Source of the DNA: UMGS621 sp964468815
GTDB lineage: Bacteria > Bacillota > Clostridia > Christensenellales > Borkfalkiaceae
Reading direction: 5' to 3'
DNA length: 64,000 nucleotides
NCBI GenBank assembly: GCA_964468815.1
Contig: CAYXWN010000002.1
Span: forward strand, 15,613-79,612
The notes below the pieces were generated by a model that worked only from the letters and a program-made list of their open reading frames with translations, searched no databases and was not told the origin of the DNA. The first letter of the stretch is position 1. Every line of letters begins with the position of its first letter. Made by a program: the position numbers and the translations under genes. Shown here in pieces: positions 35,543 to 44,110 of the stretch.

Positions 35543-35567
35543 AAAAGCGGCGGTTGTCCGCTTTTTT
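35543..35567 (+). terminator. Rho-independent terminator after the flavoprotein/ATP-grasp operon
   Basis: AAAAGCGG (35543-35550), loop CGGTTGT, CCGCTTTT (35558-35565) running into TT. Confidence 0.8.
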
Positions 35568-35762
35568 CGTCCGTTCAAAAGGGGAATTTATTGGATCAAA
35601 GCGTGTTTTTGCGTTTTTTTTGGCTGTTTTTCTCTTCTTTTTATACGGTTTCGGATTGCGGTTGCGGTTTCGAAAAAGGAGAACAATGGCTTGCCAGGGA
35701 CAAATTGACGCAAAATTGTTCAGAAACAATTAAAAACTGACGTATTTTTTAGGCGAAAAAGG

Positions 35763-35791
35763 TATACAAACAGACGATTTTATGTTAAAAT
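35763..35791 (+). promoter_or_regulatory. Sigma-A promoter for the metallo-hydrolase/rho/radA operon
   Basis: TATACA (35763-35768), 17 bases, TAAAAT (35786-35791). The transcript would have a leader of about 110 bases. Confidence 0.6.
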
Positions 35792-35909
35792 AGAATAGAG
35801 CAAGCAAGGATTCGCTTATTTTGTGTTTTTTGTCGCGCGTTCGACTTGCTTTTGACATTGTTCGTTCATTTCTGTTTTTTAGAGCAAAATCATTTGAGGA
35901 AGGTTCCCG

Positions 35910-36551
35910 ATGAAGATTACTTATTACGGACATTCTTGTTTTTGTTTGACAACGGACGCAGGCGTCCGTATTCTGTTCGATCCGTTTACGGAGGTCGGAT
36001 ATGAAATGCCGACGGTTTCGGCGGAAATCGCCGCGATTAGTCATACGCATTTTGATCACGATGCCTTGTTCCGCGTGGAAAATTGCCGTACCGTCGTACG
36101 GGAGCGGTCGTATTGCGGCGACGGGGTACGCATTACTTCGATTCCGACTTTTCACGACGAGCAAAACGGAAGTAAGCGCGGAGAGAATTTCGCGCACGTC
36201 GTCGAGGCGGACGGAACCGTTATTTGTCATATGGGGGATTTCGGAGAGTGGATCGCCGACGAGACCATTCTCGGCGAGAGGCTTGCTCGCTTGCGAGGGG
36301 TGGACGTATTGTTGATTCCCGTCGGGGGAACGTATACGTTGGACGCCGACTCCGCTGCAAGGTTGGTTCGGAAATTACAGCCCAAGCGCGTGATCCCCAT
36401 GCACTATCGGTCGAAAGCGTGTACGTTGGATATCGCACCCGTGGACGGCTTTCTCAAACATTTTACAGACGTTGTTATTTTGAATGAATCGGAAGCGGAA
36501 ATCCGTTCGCTTTCTCATTTTATTACCGTATTTAACCGTAAGGAGGGTTAG
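35910..36551 (+). CDS. Metal-dependent hydrolase, MBL fold (UPF0173 family)
   Basis: A 213-residue member of the metallo-beta-lactamase superfamily, UPF0173 type. The N-terminus MKITYYGHSCF is typical, and the metal motif H45-T-H47-F-D49-H50 is intact. Further ligands are likely His in ICHMGDFGE, and MHYRSKAC near the end. GAGGAAGGTTCCCG upstream supports ATG 35910. The substrate is unknown for this family. Its stop is one base before the rho ribosome-site region, so the two genes are probably co-transcribed. Confidence 0.87.
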   Translation: MKITYYGHSCFCLTTDAGVRILFDPFTEVGYEMPTVSAEIAAISHTHFDHDALFRVENCRTVVRERSYCGDGVRITSIPTFHDEQNGSKRGENFAHVVEADGTVICHMGDFGEWIADETILGERLARLRGVDVLLIPVGGTYTLDADSAARLVRKLQPKRVIPMHYRSKACTLDIAPVDGFLKHFTDVVILNESEAEIRSLSHFITVFNRKEG

Positions 36552-36552
36552 T

Positions 36553-38001
36553 ATGAAAAATTTTGTTATGTTTTCTCATGAACTGTTAGATAAAGAACAT
36601 CTTTCCGTTATCAGAGAAATCGGTCGTCAAATCGGCGTTCGTTCGCCGTCCAGTTTGACAAAAGAAGTTTTGATCGATCAGATCATCGGCGTTCAGTGTG
36701 GGGAAATCGAGCCTATTTCGGCAAGAGAAGCAATCCGTGGCGCGCCGCCGAAAATCAAGGTGGATATCAGCCGTTATTACACGGAAGAAGAGTCCGCCGA
36801 GCGCATACGGAATGACTCGCGGTACAATCATCGCATGGCTGTGATCAAGAAGAAGCGCGAGCAAGCCGCCGCGAAGGATTATGAATTCGTGGAAGTCGTG
36901 GGAATTCTCGAACAGCACGTTTCGGGTTACGGCTTTTTACGTGTGAATAATTACGAAAATTCGCGGAACGACTGTTACGTGTCCCTGCAAATTATTCGTC
37001 AATATAATTTAAGAAGAGGGGATAAGGTACGCGGAGTCGCGCGGACCAATAACGAGGGCGCGCCTGCGTTACAGCAGGTGTTGGGAATCAACGATTGCTC
37101 TCCCGTGCTGTTCAGTAACCGCGAGAATTTCGACGCTCTCATTCCTTATTATCCGACGGAACGGTTGAAATTGGAAAGAGAGGACGCAGAGGACGATGCC
37201 GCGATCCGTTGTATTGATCTGTTCTGCCCGATCGGAAAGGGACAGCGCGGCTTGATCGTCGCGCCGCCAAAAGCCGGAAAGACGACTATTCTGAAAAAAA
37301 TCGCGCAGTCCATCGAGGTGAATCACCCGGAGGTCAAGTTGTTCGTGTTGTTGATCGACGAACGTCCGGAGGAAGTTACCGATATGCAGCGCAGTATTAA
37401 CGGCGAAGTCGTTTATTCTACGTTCGACGAAGATCCGTTGCATCATATCCGCGCCGCGGAGTTGGTTTTGAATCGCGGCAAGCGGTTGGTCGAAGTCGGT
37501 AAAGACGTCGTGATTTTGATGGATTCGATCACGCGTTTGTCGCGTGCGTATAACGTGACCGTCAGTTCTTCCGGTAAGACGCTTTCCGGCGGCTTAGATC
37601 CTGCCGCTCTTCCGGGTGCAAAGCGCATTATCGGCAGCGCGCGTAACATCGAGAACGGCGGAAGCCTTACCATTCTTTCTACCGCTTTGGTGGAAACGGG
37701 TTCGCGCATGGACGACGTGATTTTCGAGGAATTTAAGGGCACGGGCAACATGGAACTGCATCTTTCGAGAGAACTTTCCGAAAAGCGCGTATTCCCTGCG
37801 ATCGACCTCTATAAGTCGGGCACGAGAAAGGACGAACTTTTGCTGACGCCGAAAGAATTAGACGCCGTATTTAAGATTCGCCGTCTGTTGAAAGAGCGGC
37901 AAGACGCAAGCGAAAGTTTGCTTGAAATGTTGCGCCGTACGAAATCCAACGCGGACTTTGTGGAAAAGGTAGATAGTTGGTTGGAACTTTACAGGAAGTA
38001 A
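36553..38001 (+). CDS. rho: Transcription termination factor Rho
   Basis: The start is ATG 36553, right after AGGAGG at 36541-36546; a longer in-frame start 23 codons upstream falls inside the previous gene. The 482-residue product has the Rho N-terminal helical domain, a cold-shock RNA-binding domain (GFLRVNNYENS, SLQIIRQYNLRRGD), Walker A (VAPPKAGKTT, about residue 237), the RSINGEVVYSTFDEDPLHH segment and the R/Q-loop region ending in RNIENGGSLTI. Rho is a hexameric RNA helicase that ends transcription. The presence of Rho means some missing hairpin terminators may be Rho-dependent. Confidence 0.97.
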   Translation: MKNFVMFSHELLDKEHLSVIREIGRQIGVRSPSSLTKEVLIDQIIGVQCGEIEPISAREAIRGAPPKIKVDISRYYTEEESAERIRNDSRYNHRMAVIKKKREQAAAKDYEFVEVVGILEQHVSGYGFLRVNNYENSRNDCYVSLQIIRQYNLRRGDKVRGVARTNNEGAPALQQVLGINDCSPVLFSNRENFDALIPYYPTERLKLEREDAEDDAAIRCIDLFCPIGKGQRGLIVAPPKAGKTTILKKIAQSIEVNHPEVKLFVLLIDERPEEVTDMQRSINGEVVYSTFDEDPLHHIRAAELVLNRGKRLVEVGKDVVILMDSITRLSRAYNVTVSSSGKTLSGGLDPAALPGAKRIIGSARNIENGGSLTILSTALVETGSRMDDVIFEEFKGTGNMELHLSRELSEKRVFPAIDLYKSGTRKDELLLTPKELDAVFKIRRLLKERQDASESLLEMLRRTKSNADFVEKVDSWLELYRK

Positions 38002-38005
38002 GGGC

Positions 38006-39370
38006 ATGGCGAAGAACGTTACCGCGTACGTCTGTTCGGAGTGCGGAGCGGCAAGCCCGAAGTGGATCGGGAAATGCCCGAATTGCGGCGGCTGGAATAC
38101 GTATATAGAAGAATTTACCGCGCTCGTCGAGCAGACGAAACGCGCGGTCGGCGGACGAGTTCGCCCCGTTACGCTGAATCAAATCGCAGAAGAAAAGAGA
38201 ATCCGCGTTTCTTCCGGAAACGGGGAGTTGGATCGCGTCTTGGGCGGCGGCATCGTGCCGGCGTCCATGGTGCTGATCGGGGGGGATCCCGGAATCGGGA
38301 AATCCACGTTGTTGACCGAAGTTGCCGGATATTTGGCGACGAATCATAAAGTCTTATACGTTTCGGCGGAAGAGAGTTGCGCGCAGATCAAGATGCGTTG
38401 CGATCGGTTGGGCGTATCGTCCGATACCATGCTCGTCGTCAACGAAAATTGCTTGGAAAACGTCTTGGAAGAGTTGGACGGTGTAGAATTTCTTATCATT
38501 GATTCCATTCAGGCGGTCTACTTGGAGGGGCTTTCCTCAGCCGCCGGCAGCGTCGGACAGGTGCGCGAATGCGCGTCCCGTTTGATGCGCACGGCGAAAT
38601 CCTTGGGGATCACGGTGTTCATCGTGGGGCACGTGACCAAGGAGGGCTCGATCGCCGGACCGAAAGTGTTGGAACACATCATGGACACCGTTCTCTACTT
38701 CGAGGGCGAAACGCAAGAAAATTATCGCTTATTGCGCGCGGTGAAAAACCGTTTCGGATCGGCAAACGAGGTCGGCGTGTTTGAAATGCGCGAAGAGGGG
38801 CTGTTTCCCGTTCGAGATTATGCGGGGGTGTTTTTGTCCGAGGGGCGCGGCGCGAACGCAGGTTCGATCGTGACGCCTTTCCGTTCGGGAAACCGTTGCG
38901 TTTTGGTCGAACTGCAAAGTTTGGTCGCCAAGACGGTTTTCGGCTTACCTCGCCGTATGTCGTTGGGGATTGATTACAATAAGATGATTTTAATGATCGC
39001 CGTCGCGGAAAAACGGGCAGGCATGAGTTATTTCAATCAAGACGTTTATCTGAACGCGATGAGCGGAATCCGCTTGAACGAGCCGTCGGTGGATTTGGCG
39101 ATTTTTCTATCGCTTGCGTCCGGCGCGTCGGGGATTCCCGTGGACGGCTTGACCGCGGCGTTCGGCGAAGTCGGTTTGACCGGTGAAGTGCGCGGCGTGA
39201 GTTTTGCGGAAGCACGCGTTTCCGAATGTGTAAAACTCGGTTTTAAGCGCGTGTTGCTCCCGAAAAGCAATTATAAAGCGGTGGAAAAATACAAGGATCG
39301 GATTCAGCTTGTTCCCGTCCGTTTCGTACGGGAAGCCGTGAAATCCCTTTTTTCTGCTGAAAAAGAATGA
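38006..39370 (+). CDS. radA: DNA repair protein RadA
   Basis: A 454-residue RecA-like protein. The N-terminal zinc ribbon has Cys10, Cys13, Cys24 and Cys27. Walker A is GGDPGIGKSTL and the RadA-specific KNRFG motif follows (VKNRFGSANEVG). The Lon-protease-like C-terminal domain holds PVDGLTAAFGEVGLTGEVR. RadA helps branch migration during recombination. It follows rho by 4 bases, so the two are likely one transcript. Confidence 0.97.
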   Translation: MAKNVTAYVCSECGAASPKWIGKCPNCGGWNTYIEEFTALVEQTKRAVGGRVRPVTLNQIAEEKRIRVSSGNGELDRVLGGGIVPASMVLIGGDPGIGKSTLLTEVAGYLATNHKVLYVSAEESCAQIKMRCDRLGVSSDTMLVVNENCLENVLEELDGVEFLIIDSIQAVYLEGLSSAAGSVGQVRECASRLMRTAKSLGITVFIVGHVTKEGSIAGPKVLEHIMDTVLYFEGETQENYRLLRAVKNRFGSANEVGVFEMREEGLFPVRDYAGVFLSEGRGANAGSIVTPFRSGNRCVLVELQSLVAKTVFGLPRRMSLGIDYNKMILMIAVAEKRAGMSYFNQDVYLNAMSGIRLNEPSVDLAIFLSLASGASGIPVDGLTAAFGEVGLTGEVRGVSFAEARVSECVKLGFKRVLLPKSNYKAVEKYKDRIQLVPVRFVREAVKSLFSAEKE

Positions 39371-39388
39371 GAAAAACCCTTAAATTGA

Positions 39389-39417
39389 TTGCAAAATGAC
39401 GCGCGTTATGGTAAAAT
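39389..39417 (+). promoter_or_regulatory. Sigma-A promoter of rpsB
   Basis: TTGCAA (39389-39394), exactly 17 bases, TAAAAT (39412-39417), preceded by TGG. Start of transcription about 39424, giving a leader of about 125 bases before rpsB. Confidence 0.75.
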
Positions 39418-39423
39418 AGTTGC

Positions 39424-39549
39424 GCTATAAAAATTCACACCCATACCCGATTCGGTATCCGTTGCTTCGGATATAAAATAAAACGAGTCGAACCGAGGCT
39501 GTTACCGAGCTGTAAGTCGGGCGGGGAGGAACAAACGGAGGAATCAATT
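39424..39549 (+). promoter_or_regulatory. Candidate ribosomal-protein leader upstream of rpsB
   Basis: The leader can form two mutually exclusive small hairpins: ATACC/GGTAT (39433-39448) and TATCCG/CGGATA (39446-39463). A GC-rich segment (ccgagg..., about 39494-39525) follows, then AGGAGGAAC-like and ACGGAGGAATC sites before ATG 39550. Ribosomal protein S2 often controls its own leader; that this one does so is inference. Confidence 0.35.
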
Positions 39550-40320
39550 ATGGCAGTTATCACAATGAAGCAGCTTTTAGAAGCAGGCGTTCATTTCGGG
39601 CACCAGACCAGAAGATGGAACCCCAAAATGAAGAAGTACATTTACGGAGAACGGAATGGGATTCATATCGTCGACCTTGAAAAGACGGTTGAATTGATCG
39701 AGAACAGCGCGTATCCCTTTATCGTGGAAGCGGTAAAGGCAGGCAAGTCCGTTTTATTCGTCGGTACGAAAAAGCAGGCGCAGGAAGCCATCAAAGAGGA
39801 AGCGACCAGATGCGGTCAGTATTACGTCAATTCCAGATGGTTGGGCGGTACGCTTACCAATTTCAAAACGATCAGAAGCAGAGTCGATCGCTTGAACAAA
39901 CTCAACAACATGGAGAAAATCGGCGAATTCGATCTTCTTCCCAAGAAAGAAGTCATCGGCTTAAAGAAAGAGAGAGATAAGTTGGAAACCAACCTCGGCG
40001 GTATCAAAGAGATGAGAGGTTTGCCGGGCGTTATGTTCATCGTCGATCCCAGCCACGAAAATATCGCGGTAGAGGAAGCGAGAAAACTCAATATCCCCAT
40101 TGTTGCGATTACGGATACCAATTGCGATCCGGACGTTGTGGATTATGTGATCCCCGGAAACGACGATGCGATCCGTGCGGTTAAGTTGATCTCTTCCGTC
40201 ATTGCGGACGCGGTAATCGAAGCGAATCAGGGCGAACAGTATACCGACGCTCCCGTAGAGGATAAGGACACCGTTGCCGAGGAAGCAGCGGAGACCGTAG
40301 CCGAAGGACAAGCGGAATAA
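39550..40320 (+). CDS. rpsB: 30S ribosomal protein S2
   Basis: A 256-residue S2 protein: [24 protein letters not shown]-type N-terminus (seen here as [20 protein letters not shown]), [27 protein letters not shown] and [17 protein letters not shown]. An acidic C-terminal tail of about 25 residues ([17 protein letters not shown]) is longer than in some relatives. GGAGGAATC 8 bases upstream fixes the start. It opens the rpsB-tsf-pyrH-frr-uppS-cdsA-dxr-rseP run. Confidence 0.98.
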   Translation: [256 protein letters not shown]

Positions 40321-40342
40321 TTTTATAAGGAGAAAGGGAATT

Positions 40343-41206
40343 ATGTTTACAGGTAGCGACGTTGTCGCGCTCCGTCAAAAGACGGGTGCAGGTATTTTGG
40401 ATTGCAAAAAAGCGTTGACGGAAACGAACGGCGACATGGACAAGGCGGTTGATTACCTCAGAGAAAAGGGAATCGCGACCGCGGCGAAAAAGGCAGGCAG
40501 AATCGCAGCCGAAGGCGCTTGCTATGCGGAAGTAAAAGGCAACACCGCGGTTTTGGTTGAAGTTAACTGCGAATCCGATTTCGTTTCTAAGGGCGATATG
40601 TTCGGTGCGTTCGCAAAGTCGGTTGCGGATTATATTTTCGCAAACGACGTGAAGGACGTGGAAGAAGTCATCGAGGCGATGAAAGAGCAGACGACCGAAG
40701 CGATTCAGAAGATCGGCGAAAACATCAAAATCAGACGGTTCGTTAAATACGTTTCCGATCAGACGTTGAGCAGCTACATTCACATGGGCGGCAAGATCGG
40801 CGTCGTCGTGGAATGCGCGAACGGCGTCAGCGCGGACACCATTCACGACGTGGCGTTGCAGATCGCCGCGGCGAAGCCCCTTTACGTTAAGGACGAGGAT
40901 GTTCCCGCCGAGATCATCGAAAAGGAAAAGGAAATTTTGATCGCGCAGATCAAAAACGATCCGAAACTCGCCAACAAACCCGATCAGGTAATCGAAAGAA
41001 TGGTCGAGGGCAAAGTTAAGAAATATTACGAAGAAAATTGCGTGTTGAACCAAGCGTTCGTAAAAGATCCGTCCTTGACGGTCGGCGCGCTGTTGAAGAA
41101 AGAAAATTCGACGGTAGTCAGATTCACGCGTTTTGAAATGGGCGAAGGCTTAGAAAAGAAATCCAACGATTTCGCAGCCGAAGTCGAAGCGCAAATGAAG
41201 AAATAA
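40343..41206 (+). CDS. tsf: Elongation factor Ts
   Basis: A 287-residue EF-Ts. The N-terminal UBA-like domain carries LRQKTGAGILDCKKALTE, and the core has GKIGVVVE and VALQIAAAKPLYV. It recharges EF-Tu with GTP. AAGGAGAAAGGG lies before ATG 40343. It follows rpsB by 22 bases, the universal arrangement. Confidence 0.98.
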   Translation: MFTGSDVVALRQKTGAGILDCKKALTETNGDMDKAVDYLREKGIATAAKKAGRIAAEGACYAEVKGNTAVLVEVNCESDFVSKGDMFGAFAKSVADYIFANDVKDVEEVIEAMKEQTTEAIQKIGENIKIRRFVKYVSDQTLSSYIHMGGKIGVVVECANGVSADTIHDVALQIAAAKPLYVKDEDVPAEIIEKEKEILIAQIKNDPKLANKPDQVIERMVEGKVKKYYEENCVLNQAFVKDPSLTVGALLKKENSTVVRFTRFEMGEGLEKKSNDFAAEVEAQMKK

Positions 41207-41218
41207 AACAACAAAGAA

Positions 41219-41261
41219 GAAACACGGGTAATCGACCAAAGAGGCGCAATTGCCGTGTTTC
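41219..41261 (+). promoter_or_regulatory. Hairpin between tsf and pyrH (possible attenuator)
   Basis: GAAACACGG (41219-41227) pairs with CCGTGTTTC (41253-41261); the loop of 25 bases contains GCAATTGC. TTTT follows, so this could be a partial terminator that lowers downstream expression relative to rpsB-tsf. Confidence 0.45.
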
Positions 41262-41280
41262 TTTTCCTATACGGAGTATT

Positions 41281-41988
41281 ATGTCGAAAGCGAAATATAA
41301 GAGAGTTATTATCAAATTATCGGGCGAGGCGTTGGCAGGCGAAAGCGGTTTCGGATTGGACGAATCCATCGTCGCAAAGGTCGTCGATCAAATCGTCAAG
41401 GTCAAGGAAATGGGCGTCGAGATCGGAATTATTCTCGGCGGCGGAAACTTTTGGCGGGGCAGACAGGGTACGGAAATGGATCGCACGACCGCCGATCATA
41501 TGGGAATGTTGGCGACCGTCATCAATTCTCTCGCCTTGCAAGACGCAATCGAAAAGCGCGGAATCCAAACGCGCGTGCAGACGGCGCTTACGATTACGCG
41601 CGTCGCCGAGCCTTATATTCTGAGAAAGGCTCTTTCTCATCTTGAAAAAGGCAGAATCGTTATTTTTGCGTGTGGAACGGGAAATCCCTATTTTTCGACG
41701 GATACGGGCGCTGCGCTCCGTACGGCGGAGATCGGCGCGGATATTTTGTTGCTCGCGAAAAACGTAGACGGAATTTACGATTCCGATCCGAAGAAAAATC
41801 CGAACGCAAAGAAGATCGAACGGATTTCTCATATGGAATTTATCCGTCGGGATCTTCGCGCAATGGACGCGACTGCGGTCACGATCTGCATGGAAAACAA
41901 AATCCCCGTACTCGCATTCGGACTGTTTGAAGAAAATTCCATCGTCCGTGCGGTCGAGGGACAGAATATCGGCACTTTAATTATCTGA
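41281..41988 (+). CDS. pyrH: UMP kinase
   Basis: A 235-residue amino-acid-kinase-fold enzyme making UDP from UMP. Marks are KYKRVIIKLSGEALAGE at the start, GIILGGGNFWRG, MDRTTADHMGMLATVINSLAL and the DATAVTICMENKIP block. It is hexameric in other bacteria. TACGGAGTATT before ATG 41281 is the ribosome site. Placed between tsf and frr as in most bacteria. Confidence 0.97.
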   Translation: MSKAKYKRVIIKLSGEALAGESGFGLDESIVAKVVDQIVKVKEMGVEIGIILGGGNFWRGRQGTEMDRTTADHMGMLATVINSLALQDAIEKRGIQTRVQTALTITRVAEPYILRKALSHLEKGRIVIFACGTGNPYFSTDTGAALRTAEIGADILLLAKNVDGIYDSDPKKNPNAKKIERISHMEFIRRDLRAMDATAVTICMENKIPVLAFGLFEENSIVRAVEGQNIGTLII

Positions 41989-42006
41989 CAAAAGGAGGAA
42001 AAGAGA

Positions 42007-42582
42007 ATGAACTTTGAAAACGAGCAAGTTGAAATGATTATGATGGACGCGATGGAAAGAACGGAAAAAACCTGTTCGGTTCTCGCTTCCGATTTTGCCG
42101 CGGTGCGCGCAGGCAGAGCGAATCCCCATATTCTGGATAAGATTTTGGTGGATTATTACGGAACGCCTACTCCGATCAATCAAGTCGGAAACATTTCCGT
42201 ATCGGACGCGCGTTGCTTGGTCATCGCCCCGTGGGACGCTTCTATGTTGAAAGTGATCGAGAAGCAACTTTTGCAAGACAATATCGGCATTACGCCGTCC
42301 AACGACGGTAAGGTGATTCGCCTCGTATTCCCCGTGCTGACCGAAGAGCGCAGAAAAGATCTCGTCAAGCAGGTCAAGAAAATGGCGGAGGACGCGAAAG
42401 TCGCCGTCCGTAACATCAGACGGGACGCAATGGATGCGTTAAAAAAGTTGAAAAACGAAAAGGTCGTGTCCGAGGACGAGCACGCGAATGCGGAGAAAGA
42501 AGTCGATAAGCATATTTCCAAGGAAATCGAGCGTATCGAAAAACTCGCCGCGGACAAGGAGAAGGACGTACTGTCCGTATAA
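42007..42582 (+). CDS. frr: Ribosome recycling factor
   Basis: A 191-residue RRF: the N-terminal helix, then DFAAVRAGRANPHILDKI, VDYYGTPTPINQVGNISV and PVLTEERRKDLVKQVKKMAEDAKVAVRNIRRDA with a C-terminal coiled helix rich in Lys/Glu. It splits post-termination ribosomes together with EF-G. AAAGGAGGAAAAG precedes the ATG. The stop overlaps the next start by one base (TAATGG). Confidence 0.97.
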   Translation: MNFENEQVEMIMMDAMERTEKTCSVLASDFAAVRAGRANPHILDKILVDYYGTPTPINQVGNISVSDARCLVIAPWDASMLKVIEKQLLQDNIGITPSNDGKVIRLVFPVLTEERRKDLVKQVKKMAEDAKVAVRNIRRDAMDALKKLKNEKVVSEDEHANAEKEVDKHISKEIERIEKLAADKEKDVLSV

Positions 42583-43265
42583 TGGAAGAACGCCATATTC
42601 CTTGCCATCTCGGCATTATCATGGACGGGAACGGCAGATGGGCACAAAAGAACGGAAAGAAGCGTTCTTACGGACACCGTAAGGGCGCGTTAAATGTGGA
42701 AAAAATCGTCGAGCATGCGTTTCGTCGCGGTGTTTCGGCGGTTTCGCTTTTCGCGTTTTCTTCCGAAAATTGGAAGCGACCGAAAGAAGAGGTGGACGCG
42801 ATTCTCGATCTTATTCGGGATTATTTCGATCGGTACTTAAAAAGACTGGTCAAAAACGGCGTCGCGGTGCGCGTTATGGGCGAAATTTCCGCGCTTCCGA
42901 GCGATTTGCAGGCGTCCATCGCGCGCGTTACGGCGGATACCGCCGGCGGCAAGACTGTTTTAAATATCGGAATCAATTACGGCGGACGGCAGGAAATCGT
43001 GCGTGCGGCGAATATTCTTTGCCAAAAGGGCGCGCTCGTCACCGAAGAATCTTTTTCGGCGGCGTTAGACACGGTCGGTTTGCCTCCGCTCGATTTTCTC
43101 ATTCGCACGGGCGGAGAAAAACGCCTCAGTAATTTTATGTTGTTCGAAGCGGCTTATGCGGAGTTGTATTTTACGGACGTTTATTGGCCGGATTTCGGGA
43201 AAGCGGATTTGGACGAAGCGTTGGAAGATTATTCCCGTCGCAAGCGTCGCTTCGGAAGTTTGTAA
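42582..43265 (+). CDS. uppS: Undecaprenyl diphosphate synthase
   Basis: A 227-residue cis-prenyltransferase that makes the C55 lipid carrier for cell wall synthesis. MDGNGRWAQ (catalytic Asp in the first position of this block), HRKGALNVEKIV, FAFSSENWKRP and the C-terminal LIRTGGEKRLSNFMLFEAAYAEL are conserved. The family form of the latter is usually RTSGE(QR)R(IL)SNF, matching well apart from Gly for Ser. Its start overlaps the frr stop. Confidence 0.96.
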   Translation: MEERHIPCHLGIIMDGNGRWAQKNGKKRSYGHRKGALNVEKIVEHAFRRGVSAVSLFAFSSENWKRPKEEVDAILDLIRDYFDRYLKRLVKNGVAVRVMGEISALPSDLQASIARVTADTAGGKTVLNIGINYGGRQEIVRAANILCQKGALVTEESFSAALDTVGLPPLDFLIRTGGEKRLSNFMLFEAAYAELYFTDVYWPDFGKADLDEALEDYSRRKRRFGSL

Positions 43266-43271
43266 AGGATT

Positions 43272-44072
43272 ATGTTGAAACGAACGCTGACCGGCGCGGG
43301 GCTGGTTGCGGTTTGCGTGGGATTTTTTCTTCTCCGCAACCTCGTGGACGCGCGTCTGTTTTGTATTTTAATCGGAATTTTTTGCGTGCTCGGAACGTAT
43401 GAATTGATGCGCGCGTTGGGTGACCGTGCGGCGTGTATGCCGTACGTCATGGTCTACGCGGTTGCGATCGTTCCGACTTACGTCTTGGGCGGAATCGCTG
43501 CGGCTGCGATCGTATTCGCGCTGTTTGCGGTTTCGTTCGTCCTTTTATTTGCTTTGGATCGGACGTTTAAGGCACGCCAACTCGGGCTTACGCTGTTTGC
43601 GATGGTGTACCCCTCCTTTTTTCTCGTGGCGATGGCTGCGGTGAATCAGTTAGGGGAGAACGGCTATTTCGCGCTGTTGTTGATCTTTTTGGTTTCGCCT
43701 GCCGCCGATACGTTTGCGTATTTGGTGGGAAGTTTGCTCAAAGGACCGAAACTTTGCCCTAAACTCAGTCCGAATAAGACGATTTCGGGGGCGATCGGCG
43801 GATTGGTCGGCGGCGTCGCCGCCGCGCTTGCGCTCTATTTTATCTTAATGCCTGCGTTGAACGTTCCGCTTCCCGCGTTTTTCGTCGCGATGATCGGATT
43901 GGTTGCGGCGGTGTTTACCGAATGTGGCGACCTTTTCGAAAGTTTTATTAAGCGGCGGCTGGAAATTAAGGATATGGGGAAAATTCTCCCCGGTCACGGG
44001 GGAATTATGGATCGCATCGACGGTATGTTGTTCGCGAGTGCGTTTCTCTGCTTTGTGTTCGCGCTGTTATAA
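43272..44072 (+). CDS. cdsA: Phosphatidate cytidylyltransferase
   Basis: A 266-residue membrane enzyme making CDP-diacylglycerol from CTP and phosphatidate. About eight membrane helices and the CdsA signature at the C-terminus, with ESFIKRRLEIKDMGKILPGHGGIMDRIDG seen as two blocks (ESFIKRRLEIKDMGK and LPGHGGIMDRIDG). It sits six bases after uppS. Confidence 0.95.
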   Translation: MLKRTLTGAGLVAVCVGFFLLRNLVDARLFCILIGIFCVLGTYELMRALGDRAACMPYVMVYAVAIVPTYVLGGIAAAAIVFALFAVSFVLLFALDRTFKARQLGLTLFAMVYPSFFLVAMAAVNQLGENGYFALLLIFLVSPAADTFAYLVGSLLKGPKLCPKLSPNKTISGAIGGLVGGVAAALALYFILMPALNVPLPAFFVAMIGLVAAVFTECGDLFESFIKRRLEIKDMGKILPGHGGIMDRIDGMLFASAFLCFVFALL

Positions 44073-44110
44073 CTCGAAGAAAGGGTATTTTTATAAGGAA
44101 TCAATCATAT

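Larger units (their letters stand above)
35432..35909 (+). other. Intergenic region with terminator and promoter, no gene called
   Basis: About 480 bases. It contains the terminator at 35543-35567, a small AATTGTT/AACAATT hairpin (35714-35731), a promoter (35763-35791) and a leader of roughly 110 bases before the metallo-hydrolase. Two short overlapping ORFs (from 35457 and 35533) run through the terminator and lack clear ribosome sites, so neither is called. Confidence 0.6.

Noticed and set aside
35457..35733. Two overlapping ORFs (from 35457 and 35533) after the ATP-grasp gene
   Set aside because: A rho-independent terminator at 35543-35567 runs through both, and neither has a good ribosome site; the second shows a hydrophobic stretch, which is not enough.
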